NCBI RefSeq assembly: GCF_023065955.2
Contig: NW_026622863.1
Span: 41,646,177-41,710,176, forward strand
Reading direction: 5' to 3'
Length of the DNA: 64,000 nt
Source of the DNA: Ursus arctos
Lineage: Eukaryota > Chordata > Mammalia > Carnivora > Ursidae
The position numbers and the translations under genes were made by a program. Below, piece after piece: positions 37,101-45,890 of the stretch (position 1 is its first letter; every line of letters begins with the position of its first letter). The notes under the pieces are model-generated. The model ran no database searches. It was not told the origin of the DNA and saw nothing but the letters and a program-made list of their open reading frames with translations.

Positions 37101-39162
37101 ACTGAGAGAATTTAAAGATCTAAATAAAAAAAGATGTACCTCATATTCATGAATTAGAAAATCGTATTATTATTAATGATGACTATTCTTGAATTTAAAT
37201 GATTAATAAGCATTTTAACATCTTCCACTCCCCTAATGGGCTGTCTTTACACATTCTTCTAATGTGCTTTAGGTCTGATGCTATAAAAAGTTATAAGAGA
37301 ACAGTTACTGATTAATGTTGTAAGTACAGAATTTCTGTTTGGGATGATGAAAACCTTCTGGAAATACATAGTAGTGCTGGTTACACAACACTGTGAATGT
37401 ACTTAATGGGACTAAACTATAAAATTAACAATGGCTAAAATGGTGAAATTTTATATTATGTATATTTTAACAGACATACACAGAGTTAAACAGAAAAGCA
37501 TAGAAACACAAAGATCCATACATGAGCATTGGGGTGAGTACTTGGAGGACTGGAAAAGGAGAAAGGTGTTAAAACGGGAAAACAAGTGACCATGGTTATC
37601 AAAGAGGCACTCAAAATAAAGATATCAGTGGGGATGAAGGAACTGTGTTGTAAGGAATAAGATTTATCACTAAACTGTGCAGTGGAAGAGAGACATTTAT
37701 TTAACTCAAGCTAGCTGTATTAGCAGGTGGGTATGGGACAGAGCCAAAAGCGGATTGAAAACAAAACAAGAAAGGATAGGATGGGCAGGAGATAATGAGA
37801 TAAATCTTGGCGATGTGCCTGAAGTATCTGTGGAACATGCAGGTGGTGATATTTAGTTGGGAGACTAGATTTGGTTTTGACAGAATTTGAGGTTTAGAAT
37901 TATGTGAGCATCATTAGAATAGTGGTAGATTGTGAATAGGAACAGAAGATTGTAAAGAGAAGAGAACCAATAAAGAATCTGGAGGACCCTAGTATTTAAA
38001 AGGTCCAGATACAAAGATGAATTTTCTTCCTTTTTAAAAAAGATTTTATTTATTTATTTATTTATTTAGAGAGCAAGTGCATGTGAGCGGGGGGTAGGGG
38101 GGAGGCACAAAGGGAGAGAGAGAATCCCAAGCAGACTTGGACAAGGGGCTCAATCCCCTATCCCCAAGATCATGATCTGAGCTGAAACCAAGAGTCAGAC
38201 ACTTAATGACTGAGCTACCCAGGTGCCCCTAAAGATGAATTTTCTGAAAGAACCAAGAGAGAGTAACATCTTTGAAACCAAGAACAGAATATTTCAAGAG
38301 TTACACTTGTAATTCAGTACAGTGATCTAAGCACATACATTTACTTCTCCTGCCTCCAAATATAAAATTATAAGAAATTTAAACATAGGAACACCATTAG
38401 CATAATGGGGGAGTGTTATTGGCAGGCCACAGATTTTTAGGAATTGTTAGCAGCTATGAGCAAAACTGAAGGATCAGACAGGAGAAAAGCAAGATTCTCA
38501 GTTTTGTACAATTTGCCCAGCATAGCTCTATTCTCAAAGCCTCAAGACAAGTCTCCTTGACACTTATTAATAGCAATCTATCAATTCCATCTCCATCTTT
38601 ACTGTTTCTTTTTTTTTTTAATGTTGATGGTATTTTATTTTTTAAGATTTTATTTATTTCTTTGACAGAGAGATAGAGAGCACAAGTAGGCAGAGTGGCA
38701 GGCAGAAGGAGAGGGAGAAGCAGGCTCTCTGCTGAGCAGGGAGCCTGATGTGGGGCTCGATCCCAGGACCCTGAGATCATGACCTGAGCCGAAGGCAGAC
38801 GCTTAACTGACTTGAGCCACCCAGACGCCCCCATCTTTACTGTTTTTATCTAAACAAGACAAGTTCATGCAGTAATATGTTCTCATTTGAGGAAAAGCAT
38901 TTTTTGTCCCAGCTCTGCTTGTGGGAGAAGACTGGGAAGATGTTCAATGATATACCCACTTAATTTGTGAACAGTGATTAAAATTAGAAGGAACATTTGT
39001 GGAAGGAAAAGCCTTATCTGGCCAATATGGGAAGAAATGGGGACCCCTTCTCTGTAAGGGGAATTTGGTGCAAGAAAGGCAAATGCTCAAACCCATTAAA
39101 AAAAAAAAAAAAAAAAAAAGGACGATTTTGGAAAGGAGAAACCTTCATCTCACCTGAGCCAT
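15739..39162 (-). CDS. ZNF567: KRAB C2H2 zinc-finger protein, ZNF567 orthologue (spliced coding span)
   Basis: Four coding exons on the minus strand (39162-39154, 21733-21607, 21353-21267, 17456-15739) join in one frame of 646 codons plus TAA. Junction phases are 0, 1 and 1, and every intron is GT...AG. Order: Met-Ala-Gln, KRAB-A at about residues 4-46, KRAB-B at 47-74, a spacer of about 175 residues, and 14 C2H2 fingers at about 252-642. The family acts in the nucleus: fingers read DNA and KRAB recruits TRIM28/KAP1 to build H3K9me3 repressive chromatin. The symbol rests on recalled similarity to human ZNF567 (19q13.12 cluster) in the spacer ([24 protein letters not shown]) and finger order, and on similar length. 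I see no internal stop or frameshift, so the gene looks intact. A close paralogue is the main alternative. Confidence 0.85.
17736..17938 (+). mobile_element. CAN-SINE, young subfamily, in ZNF567 intron
   Basis: Perfect TSD AGAACCATGCTTGG at 17722-17735 and 17939-17952; about 280 bases from the terminal exon acceptor. Confidence 0.95.
18222..18436 (-). mobile_element. CAN-SINE
   Basis: AAAAAAGATTTATTTTAGAG to GAGCCACACAGGCGCCCC; diverged. Confidence 0.85.
18440..20530 (-). other. ZNF567 intron (KRAB-B to terminal exon), no repeat recognised
   Basis: AT-rich intronic sequence with no exon signal; the neighbouring 20620-21266 is the same. 21734-22470, upstream of KRAB-A, is also unassigned. 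Confidence 0.5.
20533..20620 (-). repeat. L2 LINE 3' fragment
   Basis: TTACATGCCAGGTATTGTTCTAGGCAATATGG and GAAGAAAACAGACCAAGC match the reverse complement of the L2 3' end (CTATGTGCCAGGCACTGTTC...). Short and diverged, within the ZNF567 intron upstream of the terminal exon. Confidence 0.55.
21267..21353 (-). CDS. ZNF567: ZNF567 KRAB-B exon
   Basis: This 87-base exon lies between acceptor TTTTTCTTTATCAG and donor TTAG|GTGAGT. It reads (G)[19 protein letters not shown] then TSFAGHTCL, the usual KRAB-B pattern (KPDVI-x-LE-x-GEEPW). It enters in phase 1, completing the Gly codon from KRAB-A, and leaves in phase 1, with a G that becomes Glu in the last exon. KRAB-B supports the repression mediated by KRAB-A. 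The intron to KRAB-A is 253 bases and the one to the terminal exon 3.8 kb, ordinary spacing for this gene class. Confidence 0.95.
21607..21733 (-). CDS. ZNF567: ZNF567 KRAB-A exon
   Basis: This 127-base exon, the canonical KRAB-A length, lies between acceptor CCATTGCAG and donor TGTGG|GTAAGA. It begins in phase 0 with [17 protein letters not shown] and continues to [17 protein letters not shown]. The residues tied to TRIM28 binding (DV, EEW and the MLE of VMLENY) are all present, so the repression domain looks functional. It starts Ala-Ser-Val-Ser where many relatives have Gly-Ser-Val-Ser, a minor change at the junction codon. Confidence 0.95.
22498..22680. repeat. Polypyrimidine microsatellite (CTTT)n then (CTT/CCT)n
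   Basis: About 80 bases of nearly perfect CTTT repeats are followed by about 100 bases of CTT, CTC and CCT variants. It abuts the A-tail side of a reverse-oriented CAN-SINE, so it probably grew from that tail. All-pyrimidine on one strand over about 180 bases. Confidence 0.9.
22681..22857 (-). mobile_element. CAN-SINE beside the polypyrimidine microsatellite
   Basis: TTAAAGATTTTATTTATTTG to GCTACCTAGGCACCCCT; its A-tail side joins the (CTT/CTTT)n run. Confidence 0.9.
22858..22986 (-). mobile_element. CAN-SINE, short form
   Basis: TTTAAGTAGGCTCCATATGC to GTCACTCAGGCACCCCT, adjoining the previous copy. Confidence 0.85.
23906..24072 (+). mobile_element. CAN-SINE
   Basis: GCGGTGCCTAGGTGGCTTAG to AAATAAATAAATCTTTAAAAAA. 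Confidence 0.9.
24505..24620 (-). mobile_element. CAN-SINE, short form
   Basis: TSD GAAACTCTGTACCT / GAAACTCTGTACTT at 24491-24504 and 24621-24634. Confidence 0.95.
24821..25288 (-). mobile_element. Two CAN-SINEs, one nested in the tail of the other
   Basis: The block is bounded by TSD AAACTAGATTTTA (24808-24820 and 25289-25301), so one insertion founded it. SINE bodies lie at 25081-25287 and 24876-25079, both reversed; the second entered the T-rich tail of the first. The host is the endonuclease region of the L1 at 24750-29290. Confidence 0.9.
26889..27087 (+). mobile_element. CAN-SINE in L1, 17-base TSD
   Basis: Perfect TSD AGAAAAAGCATTTGACA at 26872-26888 and 27088-27104. Confidence 0.95.
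29290..29465 (+). other. Short AT-rich stretch after the L1, no assignment
   Basis: Possibly a continuation of older L1M sequence (AAAGAATACTGACAACCACC), but too short and diverged to assign. Confidence 0.25.
29466..29690 (-). mobile_element. CAN-SINE
   Basis: TTAAAGATTTTTATTTATTT to GAGCCACCCAGGCGTCCC. Confidence 0.9.
29691..29793 (-). mobile_element. CAN-SINE, short form
   Basis: AAAGATTTTATTTTTAAGTAATCTC to CCAGCCAGGTACCCC, adjoining the previous copy. Confidence 0.85.
29843..30047 (-). mobile_element. CAN-SINE
   Basis: TTAAAAGATTTTATTTATTTG to GTCACCCAAGCTCCCC; diverged. Confidence 0.85.
30050..31730 (+). mobile_element. Old L1M ORF2/3' fragment (plus), with nested SINE
   Basis: CTAAAATTTACCTGGAAATG, GGACTTCGTCAAAATTAAAA, TGGTGAGGATATGGAGCTAC, ATTCCACACCTAGGTATTTACCCC and the end TTATATATAAATAACACCTCAATAAAG are consecutive L1 ORF2 and 3' UTR landmarks. 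A SINE sits at 31119-31300. Confidence 0.8.
31119..31300 (+). mobile_element. CAN-SINE in L1M
   Basis: GGGGTGCCTGGGGGGCAAGG to AAATAAATAAAATCTTAAAAA. Confidence 0.9.
31731..32820. other. Old repeat-like intronic sequence, unassigned
   Basis: Resembles 5' parts of old L1M/HAL1 elements (GGGTCCAAGATGGCAAGAAC, GAGCCCAGCAGTCTCCCTGA) but I cannot place it firmly. Open frames of up to 163 codons on the minus strand (32940-32449) have no recognisable domain and read through this repeat-like text into an hAT copy. Confidence 0.35.
32822..33040. mobile_element. hAT (Charlie-like) nonautonomous DNA transposon
   Basis: AGTTGGCAAGGTTTCTATGT, GGGCCAGACATTAAATATTTTAGGCTTGTGGGCCATATGG and GCTGTGTTCTAATATGATTTTATTC match a common mammalian hAT MITE whose ends read roughly CAGGGGTCGGCAAACT. 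Ends here are diverged; internal deletions are small. Confidence 0.75.
33520..33630. mobile_element. Second, partial copy of the same hAT MITE
   Basis: GGCTGTGTTCCAGTAAAATTTTTATTTACAAAACCAGGTGGCGAG and AGTCTGCCAATCCTTGG repeat the right half of the element at 32822-33040. Only about half is left. Confidence 0.7.
33924..34139 (+). mobile_element. CAN-SINE, young subfamily, first of a tandem pair
   Basis: Perfect TSD AGAAGCTCCTTATAGG at 33908-33923 and 34140-34155; pure A tail of about 25. Confidence 0.95.
34154..34355 (+). mobile_element. CAN-SINE, older subfamily, second of a tandem pair
   Basis: GGGTGCCTGGGTGGCTCAGTC to TAAATAAAATCTTTAAAAA; shares its left TSD with the neighbouring young copy and has a diverged right copy AGAAGCTCACTATA (34356-34369). 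Confidence 0.95.
34408..34607 (+). mobile_element. CAN-SINE
   Basis: GGGGGTGCCTGGGTGGATCAG; short TSD AAAGGATGGA on both sides. Confidence 0.9.
35504..35703 (-). mobile_element. CAN-SINE, young subfamily
   Basis: TSD AAAAGCTGGTA at 35493-35503 and 35704-35714. Confidence 0.95.
36126..36330 (+). mobile_element. CAN-SINE, 16-base TSD
   Basis: Perfect TSD AGAATTACCCTGATAT at 36110-36125 and 36331-36346. Confidence 0.95.
36447..36470. repeat. (AT)n microsatellite
   Basis: About 12 AT units inside old L1M sequence. Confidence 0.9.
37490..38010 (-). other. ZNF567 intron, nothing recognised
   Basis: No frame, splice-bounded exon or repeat family identified; 38846-39153 and 40690-41394 are likewise unassigned. 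Confidence 0.45.
38028..38230 (-). mobile_element. CAN-SINE
   Basis: TSD AAAGATGAATTTTCT at 38013-38027 and 38231-38245. Confidence 0.95.
38608..38830 (-). mobile_element. CAN-SINE
   Basis: TSD CCATCTTTACTGTTT at 38593-38607 and 38831-38845; about 320 bases from the ATG exon of ZNF567. Confidence 0.95.
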
Positions 39163-39241
39163 GGTTTTGAGATCTGCAAGAGGTGACCAGTCTTCCTTTG
39201 GGTTCCTCTTTGGAAAAGAGGCAGTTCCTATGAAGGCAAAG
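39154..39241 (-). CDS. ZNF567: ZNF567 exon with start codon (Met-Ala-Gln)
   Basis: Minus-strand sequence CTCAAAACCATGGCTCAG|GTGAGATG gives ATG GCT CAG followed at once by a good donor, so coding is 39162-39154 and the rest is 5' UTR. The ATG context (ACCATGG) is an excellent Kozak match. The phase-0 donor fits the phase-0 KRAB-A exon 17.4 kb downstream. The upstream boundary is my choice of acceptor TTCTTTTCATCTCAG ending at 39242, making an 88-base exon typical of KRAB-ZNF second exons; a weaker acceptor (CTTCATAG) lies about 10 bases further in. Confidence 0.85.
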
Positions 39242-39479
39242 CTGAGATGAAAAGAAGCCACATGACACTATACATGCCTTATAGCTCTCTTATGACTTAG
39301 GATTAAACTGAAGTTGCCTCCATTTCCCTTGCTTTGGCCCTTGACCATTCTGCACATTCCACATAATTTACAGGGGGAGAATGAGCTAGACATATCTTAT
39401 TTTACCCCCAAATCCAGAGATACAGGCTCTTGGGCAACAGGTTAGATTTTGGGCAAGTTCCCCTCCTTTCTAGCACCAT

Positions 39480-40690
39480 CTTTCCTCTCTTAGCAGCCTA
39501 CCTCCAAGCTGCTCTCCATAAGGCTCTACCATTTATACTATCACCAGCAATATATGAGAATACCTGTCACCCCACACCCTGACAAATGCTGATATAAACT
39601 TCTTGATGCTTGCCTAACAGGTAGAAATTGTGGTTCTAGGTTTTATTTTTCTTACTATGTCAGAAAATAAGCTTCTTTTCATAAGTTTAAAAAACATCCT
39701 TAGTTTCTCATGTAAATAGTCTCTTATAATTCCTTCATTTCTCTATCATACTTTTATTTTCTAGATTGGTTATTAGATCTTTTTTAGAGGAAGGAAATAT
39801 TGTATTTTTTTTTAAGATTTTTATTTATTTATTTGATAGAGCACAAGCAGGGGAGCAGCAGGCAGAGGGAGGGGGAGAAGCAGGCTTCCTGTGGAGAGGA
39901 GCCTGATGTGGGATGATCCCAGGACCCTGGGATCACGACCTGAGCCGAAGGCAGATGCTTAACCAACTGAGCAACCCAGGTGCCCTGGAAATATTGCATT
40001 CACTTAAAATAATTTTTTATAGTTTCTCAATTGACTTTGTGTTTTTCCTATGCAAAAATAACTTATAACAGATTATTGACCATCTGGCTTAGTACTGTCA
40101 GGTGTTCAATAACATATTATTTCCTCCCTTCATCAAAACTGCCATCATATACTTTCCTTTATATATTTGAGTAGATCTGAATTTTATATTTAGTTTCACT
40201 GATCTGTTCATTTAATTGTCTGGATGACTCTGCAGTTACTACAGTTTTAAAACATATTTTAGTATCAGGTTAGGGCTATTTCCCCTTTCATTATCTTCTT
40301 TCAGAATTTTTGGCTTGTTCATATTCTCCTAAGAACTTTAGAAAGTTCAAAAATTTTACTGAAATTTTAATGGAACTGCATAATGTTAGGGAGTTTGAAC
40401 ACATTATCACTTAGTGTCTTCCTATTCTTTTATTCAAGTCTTACTTTTTGAGTCCCTTAGGAACATTAATTCTTTTTTCACGGATTACAAAATCCTTTGT
40501 AACTCATATTTTTGATGGCAACTTTCAATAGTTTTCTGATACATATATATACATATATGTAAGCACACATATAAAGCCTATTGATTTATCAATGTTTTTT
40601 CCAACAAACCTTTGAGTTTTCTAATTGTAGTCATTGTTTTCAACAGCATGGTAACTTAGACATTTTTCTCTCAGTCTCAGCAGATGTCCC
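39480..40690 (-). mobile_element. Old L1M fragments (minus), with nested SINE
   Basis: TTTTAGTATCAGGTTAGGGC, CATTATCTTCTTTCAGAATTTTTGGC and AATGGAACTGCATAATGTTAGGG are reverse-complemented L1 ORF2 RT-region text; AATGCTGATATAAACTTCTTGATGC at about 39585 may be its C-terminal part. Diverged. It lies upstream of the ZNF567 start-codon exon. Confidence 0.6.
39807..39986 (-). mobile_element. CAN-SINE
   Basis: TSD GGAAATATTGTATT / GGAAATATTGCATT around the element. Confidence 0.95.
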
Positions 40691-41407
40691 AAAGATGGTG
40701 AGCAAAACAAGCTTCTAAGTGTCCCTCATTCCAAAATAAAGTCTTGTAAAAAAACATAACCCCGACTTCAAGAGGCTGGAGAGGCTGAGAGAAGGAAATG
40801 TCTAGGAGAGTAAAAATTATTTTTAGGGCATAGCTTTCCAGGGGAAGAAAACAAGGGGCCCCTCAGAGGTGGATGCCACTGGAAACCAAAGTGGTGAGAG
40901 AATTTTGGGGGAAATGTACATATTTCCAGGATTTGAGAGGGCAAAGTGATTGAGAGGGTTAATTCTCACCTGAGCTCTAGATGGGCAACCCATGGATGGA
41001 GCCTGCCTGGGTTGGCTTGGATCCTCTTGGCCAAGAGGACTCACTGGAGACACAAGACCCACCAGAGCAGGAGGACTACTGCATGCCCAGAGGAAACACT
41101 GAGGAGACAGCTGGAGAAGTGGCTGTACCCATGAGAAGGTAAGTGTATCTGGAAGTTCCCAGCAGTGGGTTCTCTCAGAAGGTTAAGAGATGACTTACAC
41201 TAAATTATAATGGTACCAATCATGTTAGCCTCTTCTTGTCCCTGACTTCTGACTTGTCTCCTGTTTTCCAGTTCCCAATCCATTCCAACTAGGGACTACC
41301 CACCTAGGGGGGTAAAGAGACAAAACAGAGGTTGAAGAATTAAAGAAGAAACTGATCATGTATGTACTCTTTTCCCCACAGGCTTCCAGCAGGAGGGAGA
41401 GAACTTT

Positions 41408-41611
41408 TATTTTTATTTTTTTAAGATTTATTTATTTATTTATTTGAGAGAGTGAGCCCGAGCAGGGCAAAGGGCAGATGGAGAGAATATCCAAGCAGAC
41501 TCCTGCTAAGCATAGAGCTCAATGTGGGACTCGATCTCATGATCCATGAGATCATGACCTGAGCCAAAACCAAGAGTCAGACACTTAACTGACTGCACCA
41601 CCCAGGCACCC
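41408..41611 (-). mobile_element. CAN-SINE
   Basis: TSD GGGAGAGAACTTT at 41395-41407 and 41612-41624. Confidence 0.95.
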
Positions 41612-41624
41612 GGGAGAGAACTTT

Positions 41625-42500
41625 CAAAACAAGTTTGAAGTATTGATTTCTAGAGTGAATATCTTATTTAATAGCTATTAGAAGATGAGACTGCTCTCAT
41701 CTGATTTGACTGATTTGAATGTTCAATAGATTCAGTCTTCAGAATGACTGAAGAAATTACTGAATCTGTCTAGGAATGCATCCAGCAGCAAGGAAAGAAA
41801 CAGATCCACCCAAATAGGAATTCTGAGTCGCAATTATGGAGAAATTTTTTTATGTGTCCTCCCAAATGGTGTTCTACTCATTTGAACGTACAGGTTATTA
41901 GTCAGTGTGGGGTTTTCCAATATACAATCCTACCATCTGAAAATTATTTTTATTTTACTTCCTTTTCTCCATTAAAAAAAAAAAAATCTCTACTTCACTT
42001 GTCTAACTGCCGAAGGGTCAAATTTTATAAGTGTATAAAAAGGCCAATATTCAGACAATCTAAACAATACATATTTAACTGGTCATGCATCCAGTTTCTC
42101 AAGTGCTCCATCTCAGTCACACAATAAACAATATTCATGAATTACTGAGGATTGGCACACAAAACACTTTAAAAATTAGACAAAGATACAGTTATATCAC
42201 CCACATAATCGCAATCCCATAGGCACACGTCATGCATAATCTTACAGAGCCAATAACAGACTTCTACACAAAGTAGCAAAATTTTACTCACAAACCCCTT
42301 ACTGTCGTCTCTCCAAAGTCGCATGCAGTCTCAAACACAAATCGACTCGTAACCTATTTGAAAAATCAGACACACACAGAGACCTTATCGCTTTGACAAA
42401 CAACCGGTTCCACAATGTCACACGCATAACACATGCCCAAACTACACAAGGACAGCCACAAAAAGCTACACGAACTGAACGCCCGTGTGTGCCAGGCCGC
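41625..42500. other. Upstream part of the first intron, nothing recognised
   Basis: A transition from AT-rich intron to the CpG island. No repeat identified. Confidence 0.45.
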
Positions 42501-42892
42501 ACTCCAAGACTTGGGGTTTACTTACGGGGGGGAAAACAGACAAAATTCCTGCCCTCCCCAACCTCACACCAGTCCCGGGCTTCTAGTTTCCTCTTCGGCG
42601 CTGTCCAGCCTGGACTACCAGTTGCCTCTAGGGCACTCCCCGCTCAGGCTCCCTATTCCCTCCTCGGCGTTCTTCGGCCCTGGCTCCTGGTTCCTTCTTC
42701 TGCTTAGGTTCTCGCTTCCCTCCTCGCTCTCTGTAGGGCCCAGACTCTCGCCTTCCTCCCCGGCCTTCCTGGCCCAGGTTCCCTTTTCCTTCCTCGCTTT
42801 TCCCAGCCCAGATTCCCGCCTCCCTCCTCGACATCCCCCCGGGTCCCGCCATCACCCGCCTCCTCCACCTCGGTGAGACCCACCAGCCTCAC

Positions 42893-43140
42893 CTTCGACC
42901 GTAGGCCAGCCGTCTGCGCCTGCGTACTCCCGCGCGGGCTGTTCCCAAGTGTCTCCGCGGCTCCGTCTTTGAGGCCGCAGCCTCCGCGCGCGCGCGCTCG
43001 CGCCTCCTCACATACGGGCTTTTCCGGTCTTGAACTACATTTCCCACAGCCCCTATGCAGCTTTTGAAAAGAACTTTGATCCCTGGGTCCTCTCTGGTTA
43101 TCTCTCGAATCCCTGAAAGTCGTCGCGCTCCGAGCGGCAA
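42893..43140 (-). other. ZNF567: Probable non-coding first exon of ZNF567
   Basis: Within the CpG island the minus strand has a strong donor, GTCGAAG|GTGAGG, ending an exon at 42893. CpG location, the need for a 5' UTR exon upstream of the ATG exon, and the 3.65 kb spacing all fit. The transcription start cannot be fixed by eye; 43140 is a guess at the GC-rich boundary. An alternative, weaker donor (CCC|GTAAGT) lies at about 42523. Confidence 0.55.
43034..43050 (+). promoter_or_regulatory. ZNF143 (Staf)-type binding site
   Basis: ACTACATTTCCCACAGC closely matches the ZNF143/THAP11 motif ACTACA-N-TTCCCA-x2-xGC as I remember it; a possible ATGC follows a few bases on. Such sites are common near starts of CpG-island housekeeping and KRAB-ZNF promoters, often bidirectional ones. 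It lies inside or just upstream of the inferred first exon, consistent with a promoter element. Confidence 0.6.
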
Positions 43141-43165
43141 CAGTCGCGCACGGTGAGGAAGCCCA

Positions 43166-44480
43166 TCGCCCCCACAGTGCAGACAGGGTGCAGGGTGTGT
43201 GGAGTCCGGGGCTCAAGCCTGTGTATGCGCGTTTGTGACCGTGACGAAGCCGAGTGCGAGTATGTGCGGTGATGTGGTCGACAGATGATGTGTGTGTGTC
43301 CCTAATCGGATGCAGGACATTGTGGGTGACCGGTCGGCTGTGATGTGAGGCATGTGACACTGTGGGGTTTGAGACCACCCATCATAAAATAGTGCCTAGT
43401 TGTTACCCAGTGTGATGGAAGAGGCTTTTAATTCTCTGACCCGTACGAGTTTGTGGAACAAGATGGAGCTTCACGTCTTCAGTTCTGAGTTTAACGTCGG
43501 GGCTGAGGGGTCTGTTGAAGACTTCTTTGAGAGTATATTTGTGCTTGTGAAGACTGCAATGCCTGTGTTAACTAGAGTCGCGCTGCACCGAAGCATGGCC
43601 CGAGTTGCCTTGTCAGGGCACCCCCACCTCCAGTGCCTAGCTTCATGCTTAACACAGTGGGAGTATCAGTGAAGATGATGTTGCCCATCTAAGGGCCAAT
43701 TTTAGGTTCTGTTCGTTCTTAGGATCTGTATGCCTGGGTTCCCTGCAACTTCCTTTTTTCTCCTGCTTTAGAGCCATGGACCCCAGCTGCAGAGAAAAGG
43801 TCACCAAAAGGGAGTCAGATATTGAGTGGTAGTATAAAGGTTCCATACAAGCAAAAAGCACCAACCTGTTTTGGGAATGAATTTTAGAATTGGAAGAGTT
43901 CCTTAGGCAGAGTCCTAGGAAGACATTTGGAGAACCTAGGAGTGAGAGTCCTTCCTCAGAGGAACTCCCTTGGGAGCTGAGGTCAAGTTCCATGTTTCAG
44001 AACCACATCATTCCCAAAGGTGTCTCTCCAGGAAACTTTCTGTGAACTTAGAAAAGGTTTCAGCCCTGGATGTCAGTGATCCTGGCTTTTCCCTTTCACA
44101 CTAAAAAGGATTAGCAGTACTCCCCATCTCCGTTTTACTTCGCGTGTGATAGATGGCAAGAGACTGTGTACAGTGGTGCTGAAGAATTTCTTCCAATTTC
44201 ACTAGTCTGTGCTCCAAGAAAGGTCTGGTGTCTGATGATTCCCTCCTCTTCCCCTGCAGTGCTCTTCTCTGAGTGAGGAGCCCTGAATAAAAGAAAAGTG
44301 ACTGGGCATATCTGAAACCAAGCTCAAGGTTGGGGGTTTTGTTGCTCTTGTTCTCTTTTTTTTTGTTTTTCAGAACAGGGAGTAATTGTTCTCCTGAAAT
44401 GGTTAGGTTACTATTAGGCAGGGCCTTGTGATATACTTTGACTAATAGCATGTGGTGGGAGTGACGTTCGTTGTAAGACT
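43166..44480 (+). other. Divergent flank of the promoter, no gene supported
   Basis: 43166-43380 keeps moderate CpG content and TG-rich text. If the donor near 43153 is used, this would be intron 1 of a divergent non-coding transcript. Open frames at 43400-43672 and 44101-44616 have no recognisable domain. Confidence 0.4.
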
Positions 44481-44826
44481 TTCGAGACAAAGCCTTAGGA
44501 GGTCTTGCAGCTTCTGCTCTTTTCCTCTTCCTGCCCTGAGACCACTTCAAACTGAAGGTTATGACTAGCTTGCTTAAAGACAAAAGATCACCTGGAAACA
44601 GAAGCCCAGCTGACATTCAGCAACAGCTGCCAGATATTTCATTGAGACCATATTAGACCATCCAGCCCCCACCAAACCACTAACTGCTATCAGATGAGTG
44701 GAATCAATAGAACCACTCAGCCAAGCCAAGCCCAATTTGCCAACCCCATAATGAGCTAATGGATGTTTTTTGTTTTAAGCCACAAACTTTTGGGATGGTT
44801 ACATAGCAATAAATAACTGAAACAGG
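44480..44826 (+). mobile_element. MaLR-like LTR (plus orientation)
   Basis: AACCACTCAGCCAAGCCAAGCCCAATTTGCC, TTGTTTTAAGCCACAAACTTTTGGG and AGCAATAAATAACTGAAACAG match the 3' half of an MLT1-type or related LTR. The left boundary is unclear; sequence to about 44400 (TCACTCCCACCACATGC on the minus strand) may also belong. A minus-strand open frame of 171 codons across 44101-44616 has no recognisable domain. Confidence 0.55.
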
Positions 44827-44829
44827 TGT

Positions 44830-45890
44830 TTAACTTTCTAGACTTTTAAAAAATCTATCACTCCATATTGATATAATTGTATTGGTCAACCTGTTTTGTA
44901 AGGTGATTTCTCTACTGGTATTATATCTTGAAATTTTTCTACATCCTTAATTACTTTCTTCAGCTTTGCATTTATCTTGGTATTCTTTTACATGGATATT
45001 TTATAATTTAACTATTAACTTTTCTGAGCAACTCCTTCTTACTGTCCAGCTCCCATGTCTTCACCAACTTTACATTCCCTTCCAGAAACTTAGCAAGACA
45101 TGGGTTCCTGTCATTTCATGGGTATGTAGACTTAGGAATGTGGTATTGACTTCTGCTGAGTGGAGTATAGGTGACTCAACCCACTCAGAGGAATTATTTG
45201 TTCAAGGGTGTGATATAGGCTCTATATACATTTACCTAACTAATCAACTGGGTCTCCAAGATTACAGTATCTCTTTTCCCCTTTCCAATTCAAAATCTGC
45301 ATTCTGGAGCCATCTTACTTCCTTCACTGTGACTCATTAGGGTACTTAGCTAATTTTCTGAAGATTTAAGATTCCTGGAGGTAGAAATGGGTATCTCTGC
45401 TGTGTTTTCTAAAGTGTCATCGTCCCGATCCTTCAGTTTACTTTCACTTCCTTTTCTGCCTAATCCTCAAAGAAATGGCCTGAATTTCTGCATAGGTCAC
45501 ATCAGGCCCAAGTCCCATTTCTTCTCCTACATGCAGGGTTTAGTATTAATTAATTTCCAAGGTAGATGTGATTTCCTTGTTGGAGCAATAGCTGGTGGAG
45601 AGATTGGCAATAAGAGATCTGAGCCGAGGTAATTGAGGGGCAACCAGCAAGAGGAATCCATTGTGTATTAAAATCCTAGGTTTCGTACTATACTTGGCTA
45701 ATTGATTTAAATTTAAAAAAAAAACAACAACTTAGGTTTCAAAATTTAAGATCTTTAAGGTAGTAGAATCTGAAAGTCTTCACATCTATGAAGAAACTTC
45801 AGGCCACATAAAGCACTACAGCACTCTACTCCATGTTTCATACACATATCTCCTACTATTTTTTCTGCTTTCAAATAGGGAGGGATTAGC
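44830..45890. other. Intergenic, nothing recognised
   Basis: Open frames of 124 and 81 codons (44966-45340, 45387-45632) show no domain, and I see no splice context. 56890-57330 is a comparable empty stretch. Confidence 0.4.

Larger units (their letters stand above)
33180..37480 (+). mobile_element. Old L1M element (plus), long and fragmented by SINEs
   Basis: ORF1-like text at 33180-33470, ORF2 text from about 33780 (ATTAAATGAAAATGGACTAA), 34660-35500 and 35700-36900 (TGGCTTCACTGGGGAATTCT, CTAATACCATACTTAATAGTG, GGAACAAGGTAAAAATGTCTGTTCTCACCAC), and the 3' end AATGTACTTAATGGGACTAA with TTTATATTATGTATATTTTAAC near 37450. Five SINEs and an (AT)n run at 36447-36470 interrupt it. No usable frame remains. 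Confidence 0.75.
42500..43165. promoter_or_regulatory. CpG-island promoter, probably bidirectional
   Basis: This stretch is sharply more GC- and CpG-rich than its AT-rich flanks and contains no TATA box at an obvious place. It holds an alternating CG run (42985-42997), an ETS-like GGAA core (minus strand of about 43022-43027) and a ZNF143-like site. The minus strand carries the ZNF567 first-exon donor; the plus strand carries a possible divergent donor near 43153 (GCACG|GTGAGG). Pyrimidine-rich TCCCTCCTCG repeats fill 42580-42830. Open frames crossing this region in both directions reflect GC richness and are not called as genes. Confidence 0.75.

Noticed and set aside
42433..43378. Open frames of 147 codons (plus) and 224 codons (minus) across the CpG island
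   Set aside because: GC-rich promoter DNA has few stop codons. The frames are Pro/Arg/Gly/Ser-rich, lack domains and overlap the non-coding first exon.
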